Assembly (NCBI GenBank): GCA_018725205.1
Contig: QLUB01000053.1
Coordinates: 1-12,182, forward strand
Direction: 5' to 3'
Origin: a candidate division NPL-UPA2 bacterium
Lineage (GTDB): Bacteria > Bacillota > UBA994
Length of the DNA stretch: 12,182 bases
Under the pieces are notes generated by a model. It searched no databases and was not told the origin of the DNA. It saw nothing but the letters and a program-made list of their open reading frames with translations. Numbering within the stretch: position 1 is the stretch's first letter; each line of letters begins with the position of its first letter. The translations under genes were made by a program, and so were the position numbers. Of this stretch, positions 5,135 to 12,182 are shown one piece after another.

Positions 5135-6042
5135 GCCCCTTCCCGTTTATCTTCGCCAACTACGCGCACTTCGGGTTCCAGCAAAATACCACTTTGCTCG
5201 CGCACCCTAGACTGCACGTGAAAAATCAGGTCCAGCACATCGCGCGCCGTGGCATTACCTATATTGACAATAAACCCAGCATGCAAGGGGGAGACTTCCG
5301 CGTCGCCTATGCGGCATCCCTTTAGCCCGGCCTGCTCGATCAACCTACCCGCAAACTGTCCCGGTGGCCGTTTGAAAATGCTCCCGGCGCTAGGAAGCGC
5401 GATCGGCTGCTTTTCGCGGCGCAAACGGTTTAGCTCTGCAATGCGGGCCAGGCTTGTTTCCCTATCCCCCGCCACAAGCGACAAAGTGGCCTCAACTGCC
5501 ACGAGGGCTCTTGCCTTAAGCGCACTGTGACGGTAGCCAAAGTCTAATTCTTCGCCTTTAAGCTCTACTTCCTCGCCCGCTAGAGTTAGTGCTCGCACCG
5601 CGCTTACCACGTCCTTCATCTCGCCGTCGTAGGCACCGGCATTCATGTTGAGCGCTCCGCCTAGCGTCCCCGGGATGCCTGCCGCAAACTCAAATCCTGC
5701 GAGTCCCGCCTCCACTGCCAGATGCGCAAGGGTAGACAAGAGCACTCCACTCCCGGCCCGCAAGCTAGTGCCAAGCACGTGCACGTAGTCTAAGGTGCCC
5801 GACAATTTAATAACTAGGCCCCTGATGCCGCCATCACGCACCAAGAGATTACTCCCGTTGCCGATAACGGTTACGCCAATGCCAAGTTCCTGCGCACCCT
5901 TAAGCGCACGCTTGAGTTCGTATGTATCGCGCGGGACAAACAACGCATCCGCCGGTCCCCCGATGCGAAAAGAAGTATGCCTGTTCATTGGCTCGTCAAA
6001 GCTAAGCTTACCCCCGATGAGGTGGTTTAGTCTGTCGAGCAT
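5131..6042 (-). CDS. murB: UDP-N-acetylenolpyruvoylglucosamine reductase MurB
   Basis: A 303-aa cytoplasmic flavoenzyme that uses NADPH to reduce UDP-GlcNAc-enolpyruvate to UDP-MurNAc, the second committed step of peptidoglycan synthesis. The FAD-binding part includes SFRIGGPADALF (24-35), VIGNGSNLLVRDGGIRG (59-75) and AGIPGTLGGALNMNAGAYDG (121-140). The substrate part has GYRHS (169-173, Y170 and R171), SAGSIFKRPPGQFAGRLIE (218-236) with S221 as the expected proton donor, and LLEPEVR (287-293) with the catalytic glutamate. The length and lack of a Tyr-loop insertion fit type II MurB. The ATG at 6042 overlaps the end of the Xaa-Pro peptidase gene by 16 bp, and its own ribosome binding site is weak, so coupling is likely. 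The next enzyme in the pathway, MurC, is encoded 4.5 kb away on the other strand. Confidence 0.97.
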   Translation of the reverse strand: MLDRLNHLIGGKLSFDEPMNRHTSFRIGGPADALFVPRDTYELKRALKGAQELGIGVTVIGNGSNLLVRDGGIRGLVIKLSGTLDYVHVLGTSLRAGSGVLLSTLAHLAVEAGLAGFEFAAGIPGTLGGALNMNAGAYDGEMKDVVSAVRALTLAGEEVELKGEELDFGYRHSALKARALVAVEATLSLVAGDRETSLARIAELNRLRREKQPIALPSAGSIFKRPPGQFAGRLIEQAGLKGCRIGDAEVSPLHAGFIVNIGNATARDVLDLIFHVQSRVREQSGILLEPEVRVVGEDKREGA

Positions 6043-7136
6043 AAAAGCTTAACCGCTTTCACTGCGCGCGGGTAGGTTGTAAGGCTTAGGGCTCCTGTAG
6101 CGGTGACACACACGTCGTCTTCAATGCGTACGCCGCCTATGCCGGGGAGATAAATCCCCGGTTCAATAGTAAAGGTATGTCCTACCTGCAGTTTCTCAAG
6201 GCTACCGCCCACGATGTAGGGCTCCTCATGCACCTCTAAGCCTAATCCGTGGCCGGTGCGATGCGTAAAGAACTGCCCATACCCCGCAAGCGAAATGCAG
6301 CTACGCGCCACAGAGTCGATATGACCCGCCTCTACATCCACGCCCACAGCTTCCCGCGCGAGCCGATTAGCCTCAAAGACAACCGCGCCTATCTTTAGCA
6401 GTTCCGCGCTAGCATCCCCCAGCAGGAAAGTGCGCGTAATGTCGCTGGTGTAGCCGTCTACTAGGCAGCCGAGATCAGCGACCACTGCATCCCCCGCCCT
6501 AAGCGGTCGGGTGCTGGTCGACGCATGTGGCAGCGCCGTGCGCTCCCCCGCGATAATGCTCACAAAAGACATGCGGCCGCCGCGTGTCTTGACAAAATTC
6601 TCCGCTGCCTCGGCAATCTGTAGTTCAGTAACCCCAAGCGCGAGCTTTTGCTCTACGACAGCCATCGCCGCGTCGGCCATCTGCGCGGCTTGCTGCAGCT
6701 TGTTGATTTCTGCCGGCTCCTTGCGCATGCGCTGCAGCGAGAGAATCGGGCGCAAGTCCGTGAGTTGCTTAACGCCACAAGAGTTCTCCAAAAGTTTGTA
6801 TTCGAGCACACGCGCCGCCTGAAACTCCATGGCTAAGAGATTAATCTTTCCTATATGGCGGGCTAGCCGTTCAAACCCGGCACCGGCATTTTCCTCGTCA
6901 GTATAAGTGAAAAGGTTATGCACACCGGAATCCCTGCGCACGCGTTCCGCTTCAAAGGCAGGGCATACCGCCGAAACCTCGCCCGCCGCCGGAAAGACAA
7001 AGAGCAGCGGACGTTCACTCAGGGAAGCCGCCATGCCCGTGAGATAGAACAACCCTGCGCTTGGTAAAACCGCAGCGGCACAGATATTTCGCCCCCGCAA
7101 GTTTTCCGCTAAAGTTTCGATACGGTTACTCTGCAT
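6027..7136 (-). CDS. M24 family Xaa-Pro peptidase (prolidase/aminopeptidase P type)
   Basis: A 369-aa cytoplasmic metallopeptidase that cleaves the bond before proline in short peptides. The N-terminal creatinase-like domain spans about 1-135. The pita-bread catalytic domain spans about 140-369. All five dinuclear metal ligands are present: D221 in DLG, D232 in GYTSDITRT, H296 in TGHGLGLEVHEEP, E325 in FTIEPGIY and E339 in GVRIEDD. H304 in EVHEEP is the usual proton-shuttle histidine. The length fits the short bacterial prolidases (about 355-370 aa) better than the longer PepP of enteric bacteria. The ATG at 7136 has AGCGAGG 7 bases upstream and follows the Nudix gene by 18 bp. In many Bacillota this gene precedes efp; here murB follows instead. 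Confidence 0.93.
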   Translation of the reverse strand: MQSNRIETLAENLRGRNICAAAVLPSAGLFYLTGMAASLSERPLLFVFPAAGEVSAVCPAFEAERVRRDSGVHNLFTYTDEENAGAGFERLARHIGKINLLAMEFQAARVLEYKLLENSCGVKQLTDLRPILSLQRMRKEPAEINKLQQAAQMADAAMAVVEQKLALGVTELQIAEAAENFVKTRGGRMSFVSIIAGERTALPHASTSTRPLRAGDAVVADLGCLVDGYTSDITRTFLLGDASAELLKIGAVVFEANRLAREAVGVDVEAGHIDSVARSCISLAGYGQFFTHRTGHGLGLEVHEEPYIVGGSLEKLQVGHTFTIEPGIYLPGIGGVRIEDDVCVTATGALSLTTYPRAVKAVKLLCSTD

Positions 7137-7154
7137 AGCTTTGCCTCGCTTTCA

Positions 7155-7568
7155 TCAATCCAAAAGTAGACGCTGCAGTTCCTCATATGCTAAGACTAGT
7201 TTCTCACGGTCTAACTCATAGGTCAACATGCGCTCTGCCTGCTCGACAGAGACATATTGACCGGCAATAATCTCGTAGCCATCGCACTTAATGTAATTAG
7301 TGTCCGCTTGCATCAGAAACCAATACACGGTTTTGTTGTGGCGCGTTCTGTCCTTCGGCGAAAAGACGGTGTATTCCGTAGTACCCAGTGGAGCAAGCAG
7401 ACGCGGGCGTATCCCCGCCTCCTCCGCCACCTCGCGCAATGCCGCCTGCTCAGGCGTTTCGCCTCGCTCAAGGTGACCCTTGGGGAAGACCGCATCGCCG
7501 CGAAAGTTCGTCAGGACTAACACGTCTCTGCCCCAGAAGACGATTCCTCCCGCACTCCACTCCTGCAT
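7155..7568 (-). CDS. Nudix hydrolase
   Basis: A 137-aa Nudix protein with a complete Nudix box at residues 31-53 that fits GX5EX7REUXEEXGU exactly, including REVAEEAGI with its metal-binding glutamates. The preceding FPKGHLERGE is typical of the bacterial diadenosine-polyphosphate (Ap4A) hydrolase-like group, so the likely substrate is a nucleoside polyphosphate; this cannot be settled from the sequence. The ATG at 7568 has AAGGGTGG about 7 bases upstream. It starts 27 bp after argS. Since aminoacyl-tRNA synthetases can make Ap4A as a side product, the position beside argS would suit an Ap4A-degrading role (inference). Confidence 0.9.
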   Translation of the reverse strand: MQEWSAGGIVFWGRDVLVLTNFRGDAVFPKGHLERGETPEQAALREVAEEAGIRPRLLAPLGTTEYTVFSPKDRTRHNKTVYWFLMQADTNYIKCDGYEIIAGQYVSVEQAERMLTYELDREKLVLAYEELQRLLLD

Positions 7569-7595
7569 AGAGACCCACCCTTTCGCAGCCGATTC

Positions 7596-9290
7596 TTACA
7601 TCTTGTCTACCGCAGTTAGCCCCAGCAGGTACAGGCCGCGTGCGAGTATCCGTTGCGTCGCGAGCACAACCGCGAGACGAGTCGCTGCGGCGTCCTTTTC
7701 CCCCCCGAGAATGCGCACATTGTGGTAATAGCGGTTAAAGAGAGAGGCAACGTCTAGCACGTAGCGCGCGACTACCGATGGCTCGTACTCGGAGGCACTG
7801 CGCGCAATAATTTGCGGAAATTCGCCGAGAAGTTTTATCAGCGGCAAGGCATACTCGTCCGTCAGCGCAGCCTCGTCGCTAAGCGCCGGGTCGACCGCAG
7901 CCTTACGCAAAATCGAGCAAGCCCGCGCGTGTGTGTACTGCACATAGGGTCCGGTCTCCCCGTCAAAATTAAGCATTTCATCCCAGTCAAACAAGACATC
8001 TTTAATCCGCCCGTGTTTAAGGTCGCCAAAGACAACAGCCCCCACACCGACATGCTGCGCGATGTCTCGCTTGTTCTCTAGCTCCGGGTTTTTGGCGTGG
8101 ATAACCTCTAACGCCAAATCAACCGCGCGCGCTAACACATCCTCAAGGAAAATGACGTTGCCTCGGCGCGTAGACATCTTGCCTTCAGGAAACTTAAACA
8201 GCCCAAACGGCACGTGTACGAGCTTTTCGCCGGCAGGAGTGCGCATCAGGGTGAGAACTTGCTTTACCTGCTTAAAGTGAAGCGTCTGTTCCTGCCCTAC
8301 CACATAGAGCATAAGTTCCGGGTGGTGTTTCTTGTCGCGATACAAGGCGGCGGCGATGTCCCGCGTGGCATAGAGAGTAGCGCCGTCGGTTTTGCGCAAG
8401 AGACACGGCGGCATGCCGTAGTCGGCTAGGTCTACGATGACCGCGCCGTCTGAGACAGTCGTAAGGTCCTGTCCCTCAATTGCGGCCACTGTTGACGCTA
8501 GGAGCGGCTCATAGTAGCTCTCGCCAAGCCAGTAATCAAATTCTACCCCCAGCAGGTCATAGACACGCTGGTATTCCTTGAGGCTTACTTCCACAAACCG
8601 TTGCCACAGCGACCGCGCCTCTTCATCGCCCTCCTCTAAGCGCCTAAACCACACCCTCGCCTCTTCCAAGAGCTCGGGGCTGCTTTCAGCGCGGCGGTGG
8701 AATTCGACGTAGATTCTAAACAACGTCCCTATGGGATCGGCAGTAAGCTCGTCATCTTTGGCCAACAGCTTGTACGCCACGATTAGTTTGCCAAACTGCG
8801 TCCCCCAGTCGCCGAGGTGATTAACGCGCACCACCCGATAACCAAGCTCGCTGTAAATGCGCGACAGGCTGTGCCCAATCACTGTCGTGCGCAAGTGGCC
8901 AATGCCAAAGGGCTTAGCGATATTCGGCGAGGAGAAGTCGATAACTACGGTTTTCCCTGCGCCTTTGTTGGTAAAGCCAAAGGAAGCCCCGTCGTGGAGG
9001 ATGCCTTGCGCAATGTATCGCGCTACTGCCGTCTTCTCCAGTGTAATATTGAGGTACCCTCCCATGGCCTCGACCCTGCTGGCCAAGCCGCCGAAGTCTG
9101 CCGCCTTGGCTAAATCGAGTGCAATTGCCTGTGGGGCTTTGCGCAGAGTCTTGGCTAAGGAAAAACACGGTATGGCAATGTCTCCCCACGCGGGATTAGG
9201 CGGCACCTCCATCAGCGCACGCGCCGCTTCACTGCTCATATTGAGGAATGGTGCGATTTTTTTGGCTATCTCCTGCCTGAACTTTTCCAT
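7596..9290 (-). CDS. argS: Arginine--tRNA ligase (class I)
   Basis: A 564-aa class I synthetase that charges tRNA-Arg with arginine using ATP; family members are usually 550-580 aa. The N-terminal Add-1 domain (about 1-100) recognises the tRNA D-loop. The catalytic Rossmann fold has SPNIAKPFGIGHLRTT (121-136), with GIGH as the HIGH signature, followed by VNHLGDWGTQFGKLI (156-170). KMSTRRGNV (371-379) is the KMSKS loop. The C-terminal DALR helical anticodon-binding domain begins near ETGPYVQYTHAR. I chose the ATG at 9290 because GGAGG lies 8 bases upstream; an upstream TTG at 9305 is followed by, and would contain, that ribosome binding site. It lies 41 bp after the PepT-like gene in a six-gene operon. 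I see no T-box or other leader upstream of the operon. Confidence 0.97.
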   Translation of the reverse strand: MEKFRQEIAKKIAPFLNMSSEAARALMEVPPNPAWGDIAIPCFSLAKTLRKAPQAIALDLAKAADFGGLASRVEAMGGYLNITLEKTAVARYIAQGILHDGASFGFTNKGAGKTVVIDFSSPNIAKPFGIGHLRTTVIGHSLSRIYSELGYRVVRVNHLGDWGTQFGKLIVAYKLLAKDDELTADPIGTLFRIYVEFHRRAESSPELLEEARVWFRRLEEGDEEARSLWQRFVEVSLKEYQRVYDLLGVEFDYWLGESYYEPLLASTVAAIEGQDLTTVSDGAVIVDLADYGMPPCLLRKTDGATLYATRDIAAALYRDKKHHPELMLYVVGQEQTLHFKQVKQVLTLMRTPAGEKLVHVPFGLFKFPEGKMSTRRGNVIFLEDVLARAVDLALEVIHAKNPELENKRDIAQHVGVGAVVFGDLKHGRIKDVLFDWDEMLNFDGETGPYVQYTHARACSILRKAAVDPALSDEAALTDEYALPLIKLLGEFPQIIARSASEYEPSVVARYVLDVASLFNRYYHNVRILGGEKDAAATRLAVVLATQRILARGLYLLGLTAVDKM

Positions 9291-9331
9291 GCCGCAAGCC
9301 TCCAAATCAAGGGAATGGGAGGGCGCCAGCC

Positions 9332-10444
9332 CTAGGCGTTAGTTATCAGCTCTAATGTCAGCCGCGCCACTGCCTCAAGGTCTTTGACGGCCATATTTTC
9401 CTCTGTAGTGTGCACCTTCTTGTAGCCAATGCCGATGTTCGCCGTCGGGATACCGTTAGCGTTAAAGATGTTGGCGTCGCTGCCGCCGCCGGAAGGGATT
9501 AGCTCACCGCTCAGGTTAACCTTACGGCAAGCGCGCTTAAACAAGGCAAGGACGGGGGCGCCTGCATCAAGGCGAAAAGCCGAGTACATGCGTGCTACTT
9601 TGACCTCTGCCCTCGCACCCATTGCAGCTGCCGCGCGCTCGAGACACTCCCGCATATGTTGCGACTGGCGCTCTAGTTTGTCGTTCTGTAGGCTGCGTGC
9701 TTCAGCGAGGATTTCTACTTTGTCGGTCACAATGTTCGTGGCTGTACCGCCCTTAATGGTACCGATATTAGCCGTCGTCTCATGGTCTATGCGGCCTGTC
9801 TTCATCTCTGCAATACCGCGACTTGCGGCTACAATTGCGTTGATGCCGTCTTCGGGATTAACGCCCGCATGCGCTGCTTTGCCATAGATGACGGCTTCTA
9901 TCTTGTCCTGGGCAGGGCCTTGGATGATGGCAGAGCCTACAGGACCGCTGCTGTCAAGCGCGTAGCCAAAATCAGCATTGAGCTGGCTGTAGTCGAGATT
10001 CTTAGCGCCATGCAGCCCGCCCTCTTCGACAATGGTAAACACAACCTCAAGTGGTCCATGTTCTGCTTGGGTTTCTTGCAGGACATGGATGGCTTCAATG
10101 ATGGCGGCAATGCCCGCCACATCGTCAGCGGCAAGAATCGTGCTGCCATCACTGTAAATTACGCCGTCTCTTACCACAGGCTTAATCTTTAGGCCTGGTT
10201 CTACTCTGTCCATATGGGCGGAGAACATGATTGTCGGCTTGCCCGACTTACCGGGGATTTTCGCGATAACATTTCCCGCGTTCCCCCCCACCAGCGCCCC
10301 GGCATTATCCATGTGCGCCGCTACGCCAAGGCCCTGCAACTGCCTGATAATCTCCGCCGCCATTTCTGCTTCCGCGCGCGGAGCGGAGTCGATCTGTACT
10401 AGGCAAAGAAAGTTGTCAACGAGTCGTGCTGAGTCGATCTGCAC
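9332..10444 (-). CDS. PepT-like M20 family metallopeptidase
   Basis: A 370-aa cytoplasmic di-zinc peptidase of the M20 family, closest to the tripeptidase T-like group. The metal ligands can be followed: H77 in SAHMDRV with catalytic-neighbour D79, D107 or D108 in LAADDVAG as the bridging ligand, E140/E141 in IVEEGG as general base and ligand, D164 in ALDSSG, and H345 in KKVHTTEEN. The dimerisation lid lies at about 178-290, and PSGGGSDANIF (317-327) is typical of PepT-like proteins. Substrate preference cannot be read from the sequence. The start is GTG at 10444, with TAAGGGGG about 8 bases upstream and a fitting promoter further up. The first residues QIDSA (2-6) repeat the conserved QIDSA at 17-21 because of a short DNA duplication. 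It is the first gene of the argS-murB operon. Confidence 0.92.
   Translation of the reverse strand: MQIDSARLVDNFLCLVQIDSAPRAEAEMAAEIIRQLQGLGVAAHMDNAGALVGGNAGNVIAKIPGKSGKPTIMFSAHMDRVEPGLKIKPVVRDGVIYSDGSTILAADDVAGIAAIIEAIHVLQETQAEHGPLEVVFTIVEEGGLHGAKNLDYSQLNADFGYALDSSGPVGSAIIQGPAQDKIEAVIYGKAAHAGVNPEDGINAIVAASRGIAEMKTGRIDHETTANIGTIKGGTATNIVTDKVEILAEARSLQNDKLERQSQHMRECLERAAAAMGARAEVKVARMYSAFRLDAGAPVLALFKRACRKVNLSGELIPSGGGSDANIFNANGIPTANIGIGYKKVHTTEENMAVKDLEAVARLTLELITNA
10383..10444 (-). repeat. Short direct repeat inside the start of the peptidase gene
   Basis: On the minus strand the 17-base sequence GTGCAGATCGACTCAGC (10428-10444) recurs as GTACAGATCGACTCCGC (10383-10399), with two differences. 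The spacing from start to start is 45 bp, so the reading frame is kept. The second copy encodes the family-conserved VQIDS segment. The first copy supplies the GTG start codon. Confidence 0.7.
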
Positions 10445-10495
10445 TTGTTTTCCCCCTTAGAAAATGCGGACTTAACAGTTTTGCTGAACGGAAAC

Positions 10496-10527
10496 ATGAT
10501 AACATATGTTGACCAAGTTGTCGCATG
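10496..10527 (-). promoter_or_regulatory. Promoter of the PepT-like/argS/murB operon
   Basis: On the minus strand an extended -10, TGT-TATCAT (10496-10504), lies 18 bp downstream of a weak -35, GCGACA. Transcription would start near 10489, about 45 bases before the GTG start. The perfect 10-bp palindrome AACATATGTT (10501-10510) overlaps the -10 and could bind a regulator. Confidence 0.5.
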
Positions 10528-10542
10528 TGCAGAGTAACCCTC

Positions 10543-10569
10543 TTTAGCATAGTATAATCTATGTTTAGC
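10543..10569 (+). promoter_or_regulatory. murC promoter region with symmetric -10
   Basis: On the plus strand there is a perfect -10 TATAAT at 10553-10558, about 50 bp before the murC ATG. No convincing -35 is present at 16-18 bp (CAGAGT or AGAGTA). The -10 is flanked exactly by the inverted repeat CATAG (10548-10552) and CTATG (10559-10563), and further out by direct repeats of TTTAGC 21 bp apart. These could be contacts for an activator or repressor (inference). Confidence 0.5.
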
Positions 10570-10606
10570 GCGACATCATAAAAGGAAGGGAGGCGGGAGG
10601 GCCACC

Positions 10607-11998
10607 ATGAACACAGAGCTCCTACATACCCCCGAACACATCCACTTCATCGGCATTGACGGCATCTCCATGAGCGCGCTAGCGGCAATTATGCTCAAAC
10701 GAGGTTGGCAAGTGTCCGGCTCTGACCTTAAGCAGTCGGATCTCACCCGGCGCCTGGTTAAGGACGGTGCCACATTCTACCTAGGCCATGCCAAAGAGCA
10801 GGTCATGGGTGCCGCAGTGGTTGTGTTTACTGCGGCCATCAGGCCGGATAACCCCGAGCTAGCGGAAGCTAGGCGCATTGGCGCGACCGTTCTCACGCGC
10901 GCGGAGTTCCTTGGGACCCTGATGGGGGAGGCGAGGCATGGCATTGCCATCAGCGGTTCGCACGGCAAGACGACAACCACGGCGCTGGTTGGCCTGCTGT
11001 TCGAGCATGCCGGGCTCGACCCGACCGTGTTAATCGGCGGCGAACTCGATGCCTTAGGCGGCAATGTCAAGGTAGGGAGCAGCGAGTATTTCGTGGCTGA
11101 AGCCTGTGAGTACGTTGAGACATTTTTGGCGCTGCGTCCCATGCTCGGAGTGATTCTTAATATTGATGCCGACCACCTCGATTATTTCGGCGACATCTAC
11201 CATGTCAAGGCCGCCTTCCTGCGCTTTGCCAAGCTCATCCCCGAGCACGGCCTTTTAGTCGCCTGTAGGGATGACGCAAATGTGCGGGAGATCCTCGCGG
11301 TCGCAAAGTGTCCTGTAGCAACCTATGGACTCACGCAAGGTGCAGACTGGTGGGCTACAGAGATAGAGCTCCGCCCCTCGGGCGAGAGCCTGTTTAACGT
11401 CTATTACCGCGAAGAGAATTTGGGACGCGTCACCCTAGGCGTACCGGGGCGGCATAACATAGCGAATGCTTTGGCAGGTCTAGCCGTGGGCAGTCACTTA
11501 GGTATCCCTTTTGCCACGATGGCCGCTACTTTAAAAGCTTTTAGGGGGACTCACCGCCGCTTTCAGACCAAGGGCAAGTTCCGCGGCGCGACAATCATCG
11601 ATGACTACGCGCATCACCCCACGGAAATCCGCGCCACTTTAGCTGCCGCTCGCGCTCTCGCTCCACAGCGCGCGGTAGTCGTATTTCAGCCCCATACCTA
11701 CACGCGTACTAAGGCCTTGCTCTGCGAGTTCGCTGCATGCTTTGACGACGCGGACGAGGTAATCATCACAGATATTTACGCCGCACGCGAACAAAACACC
11801 CACGGCATAAGCTCACGGCATCTCGTAGGTAAAATGAAGACAGAGCGGTCGTCGGTTCACTATATAGGAGCCTTGGAGGACGCCGCCGCTTTCCTTGCGA
11901 CACGGCTACGGGACGGCGACCTGTTGCTAACAATGGGGGCAGGCGACGTGCACTACGTCGGCGAAGCTTTGCTTGCCCTTGAAGCAAAAGGGACGTGA
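10607..11998 (+). CDS. murC: UDP-N-acetylmuramate--L-alanine ligase MurC
   Basis: A 463-aa cytoplasmic Mur ligase that adds L-alanine to UDP-MurNAc with ATP, the first peptide step of peptidoglycan synthesis. The N-terminal Rossmann domain has HFIGIDGISMSALA (13-26); the family usually has GIGGIGMS or GIGGISMS, so D18 is a mild deviation. The P-loop is ISGSHGKTTTT (115-125), followed by ACEYVETFL (166-174), NIDADHLDYFG (185-195) with the metal-binding residues, GRHNIANALA (281-290), DDYAHHPTEIRA (332-343) and FQPHTYTRTK (360-369) of the C-terminal domain. A strong GGAGG/GGGAGGG region lies just before the ATG. It is divergent from the murB-containing operon and is not in a dcw cluster. The last residues EAKGT and the stop lie in a 16-bp tandem duplication that continues into the downstream hairpin. 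Confidence 0.97.
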   Translation: MNTELLHTPEHIHFIGIDGISMSALAAIMLKRGWQVSGSDLKQSDLTRRLVKDGATFYLGHAKEQVMGAAVVVFTAAIRPDNPELAEARRIGATVLTRAEFLGTLMGEARHGIAISGSHGKTTTTALVGLLFEHAGLDPTVLIGGELDALGGNVKVGSSEYFVAEACEYVETFLALRPMLGVILNIDADHLDYFGDIYHVKAAFLRFAKLIPEHGLLVACRDDANVREILAVAKCPVATYGLTQGADWWATEIELRPSGESLFNVYYREENLGRVTLGVPGRHNIANALAGLAVGSHLGIPFATMAATLKAFRGTHRRFQTKGKFRGATIIDDYAHHPTEIRATLAAARALAPQRAVVVFQPHTYTRTKALLCEFAACFDDADEVIITDIYAAREQNTHGISSRHLVGKMKTERSSVHYIGALEDAAAFLATRLRDGDLLLTMGAGDVHYVGEALLALEAKGT

Positions 11999-12011
11999 AG
12001 CAAAAGGGACG
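11980..12011 (+). repeat. 16-bp tandem duplication across the murC stop
   Basis: TGAAGCAAAAGGGACG occurs twice without a gap, at 11980-11995 and 11996-12011. The first copy is coding (the final residues of MurC) and the second begins with the TGA stop codon. Both copies are complementary to the right arm of the hairpin at 12015-12027, so either could serve as the left arm. Confidence 0.9.
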
Positions 12012-12027
12012 GAGCCTTTTGCTTCAC
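11995..12027 (+). terminator. Hairpin after murC, likely terminator
   Basis: GTGAAGCAAAAGG (11995-12007) and CCTTTTGCTTCAC (12015-12027) form a perfect 13-bp stem around a 7-base loop. There is no T-run after the stem; the only T-run (TTTT) lies inside the right arm. It may end transcription inefficiently or protect the 3' end of the mRNA. It includes the murC stop codon. Confidence 0.5.
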
Positions 12028-12042
12028 CGAGCTAGGGGCCTT

Positions 12043-12070
12043 CCTGGGGTGGCCTCCTAGGGTGGCTTCC
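12043..12070. repeat. 13-bp imperfect tandem repeat
   Basis: CCTGGGGTGGCCT is followed directly by CCTAGGGTGGCTT and then CC, giving two 13-bp units with two differences. The unit also forms part of an imperfect inverted repeat with CTAGGGGCC at 12032-12040. No gene overlaps it. Confidence 0.6.
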
Positions 12071-12103
12071 CGCCTTCCGCTCTCCGCTTTTTGCCGTGAG
12101 CAG
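12070..12103. repeat. CCGCTTT-type heptamer element (second copy)
   Basis: Three degenerate heptamers, CCGCCTT, CCGCTCT and CCGCTTT (12070-12090), are followed by TTGCCGTGAGC. This resembles the element at 2711-2742, where CCGCTTT units are followed by TAAGCCGAGAGC. The shared order of heptamers followed by GCCGNGAGC supports a dispersed family. Confidence 0.6.
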
Positions 12104-12119
12104 TACGCCGCAAGCCTCT

Positions 12120-12182
12120 GCTATGTGCTATGTGCTATGTGCTATGTGCTGTGTGCTATGTGCTATGTGCTATGTGCTGTGT
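12120..12182. repeat. GCTATGT heptamer tandem array (right edge)
   Basis: Nine consecutive 7-bp units run to the end of the window. Units 1-4 and 6-8 are GCTATGT, while units 5 and 9 are GCTGTGT. The array therefore has a 28-bp higher-order period (three of the first kind, then one of the second). It probably continues past the window. Confidence 0.95.

Noticed and set aside
10445..10606. T-box or other amino-acid-responsive leader for the argS operon
   Set aside because: The leader is only about 45 bases, with no T-box sequence (TGGNACCGCG-like) and no antiterminator/terminator pair.

Overview
The window looks like a piece of a Gram-positive Bacillota genome of the Clostridia type, with moderately high GC. 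The reasons are the strong AGGAGG-type ribosome binding sites, TTG and GTG starts, a tRNA-Pro close to the Bacillus form, a short MurB of the type II kind, a C_GCAxxG_C_C-family protein, and the dusB/greA neighbourhood. Nothing indicates a plasmid, phage or insertion sequence. Both ends of the window run into 7-bp tandem repeats (GCCATGT on the left, GCTATGT on the right), so the window may be a whole contig whose assembly stopped at repeats (inference).

Layout from left to right. Positions 1-145 hold no gene. They contain a heptamer array, an rRNA-leader-like motif and a possible leftward promoter. Positions 146-3271 are a minus-strand cluster: a 174-aa XRE-type regulator, a 300-aa conserved protein that automatic annotation tends to call quinate 5-dehydrogenase, a 356-aa Rossmann dehydrogenase resembling cyanobacterial acyl-ACP reductase, and greA, which also has its own promoter. 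Positions 3361-4521 are a 55-aa zinc-ribbon gene and dusB (minus strand), ended by a clear terminator. Positions 4535-4670 are tRNA-Pro(CGG) on the plus strand with its own promoter and terminator.

Positions 4700-10444 are a six-gene minus-strand operon, in transcription order a PepT-like M20 peptidase, argS, a Nudix hydrolase, an M24 Xaa-Pro peptidase, murB and a cysteine-rich C_GCAxxG_C_C protein. The gaps are short and the last three genes touch or overlap. A 162-bp region with divergent promoters separates it from murC (plus strand, 10607-11998). The last 184 bp hold a hairpin, a duplicated hairpin arm, and two heptamer repeat families.

Most genes are housekeeping: tRNA modification (DusB), tRNA charging (ArgRS), transcript cleavage (GreA), peptidoglycan precursor synthesis (MurB, MurC) and peptide turnover. 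The least understood part is the regulator/quinate-dehydrogenase-like/acyl-reductase-like trio between dusB and greA. It has its own promoter and a nested palindrome that could be an operator. I see no clear sign of a defence system, CRISPR array or mobile element.
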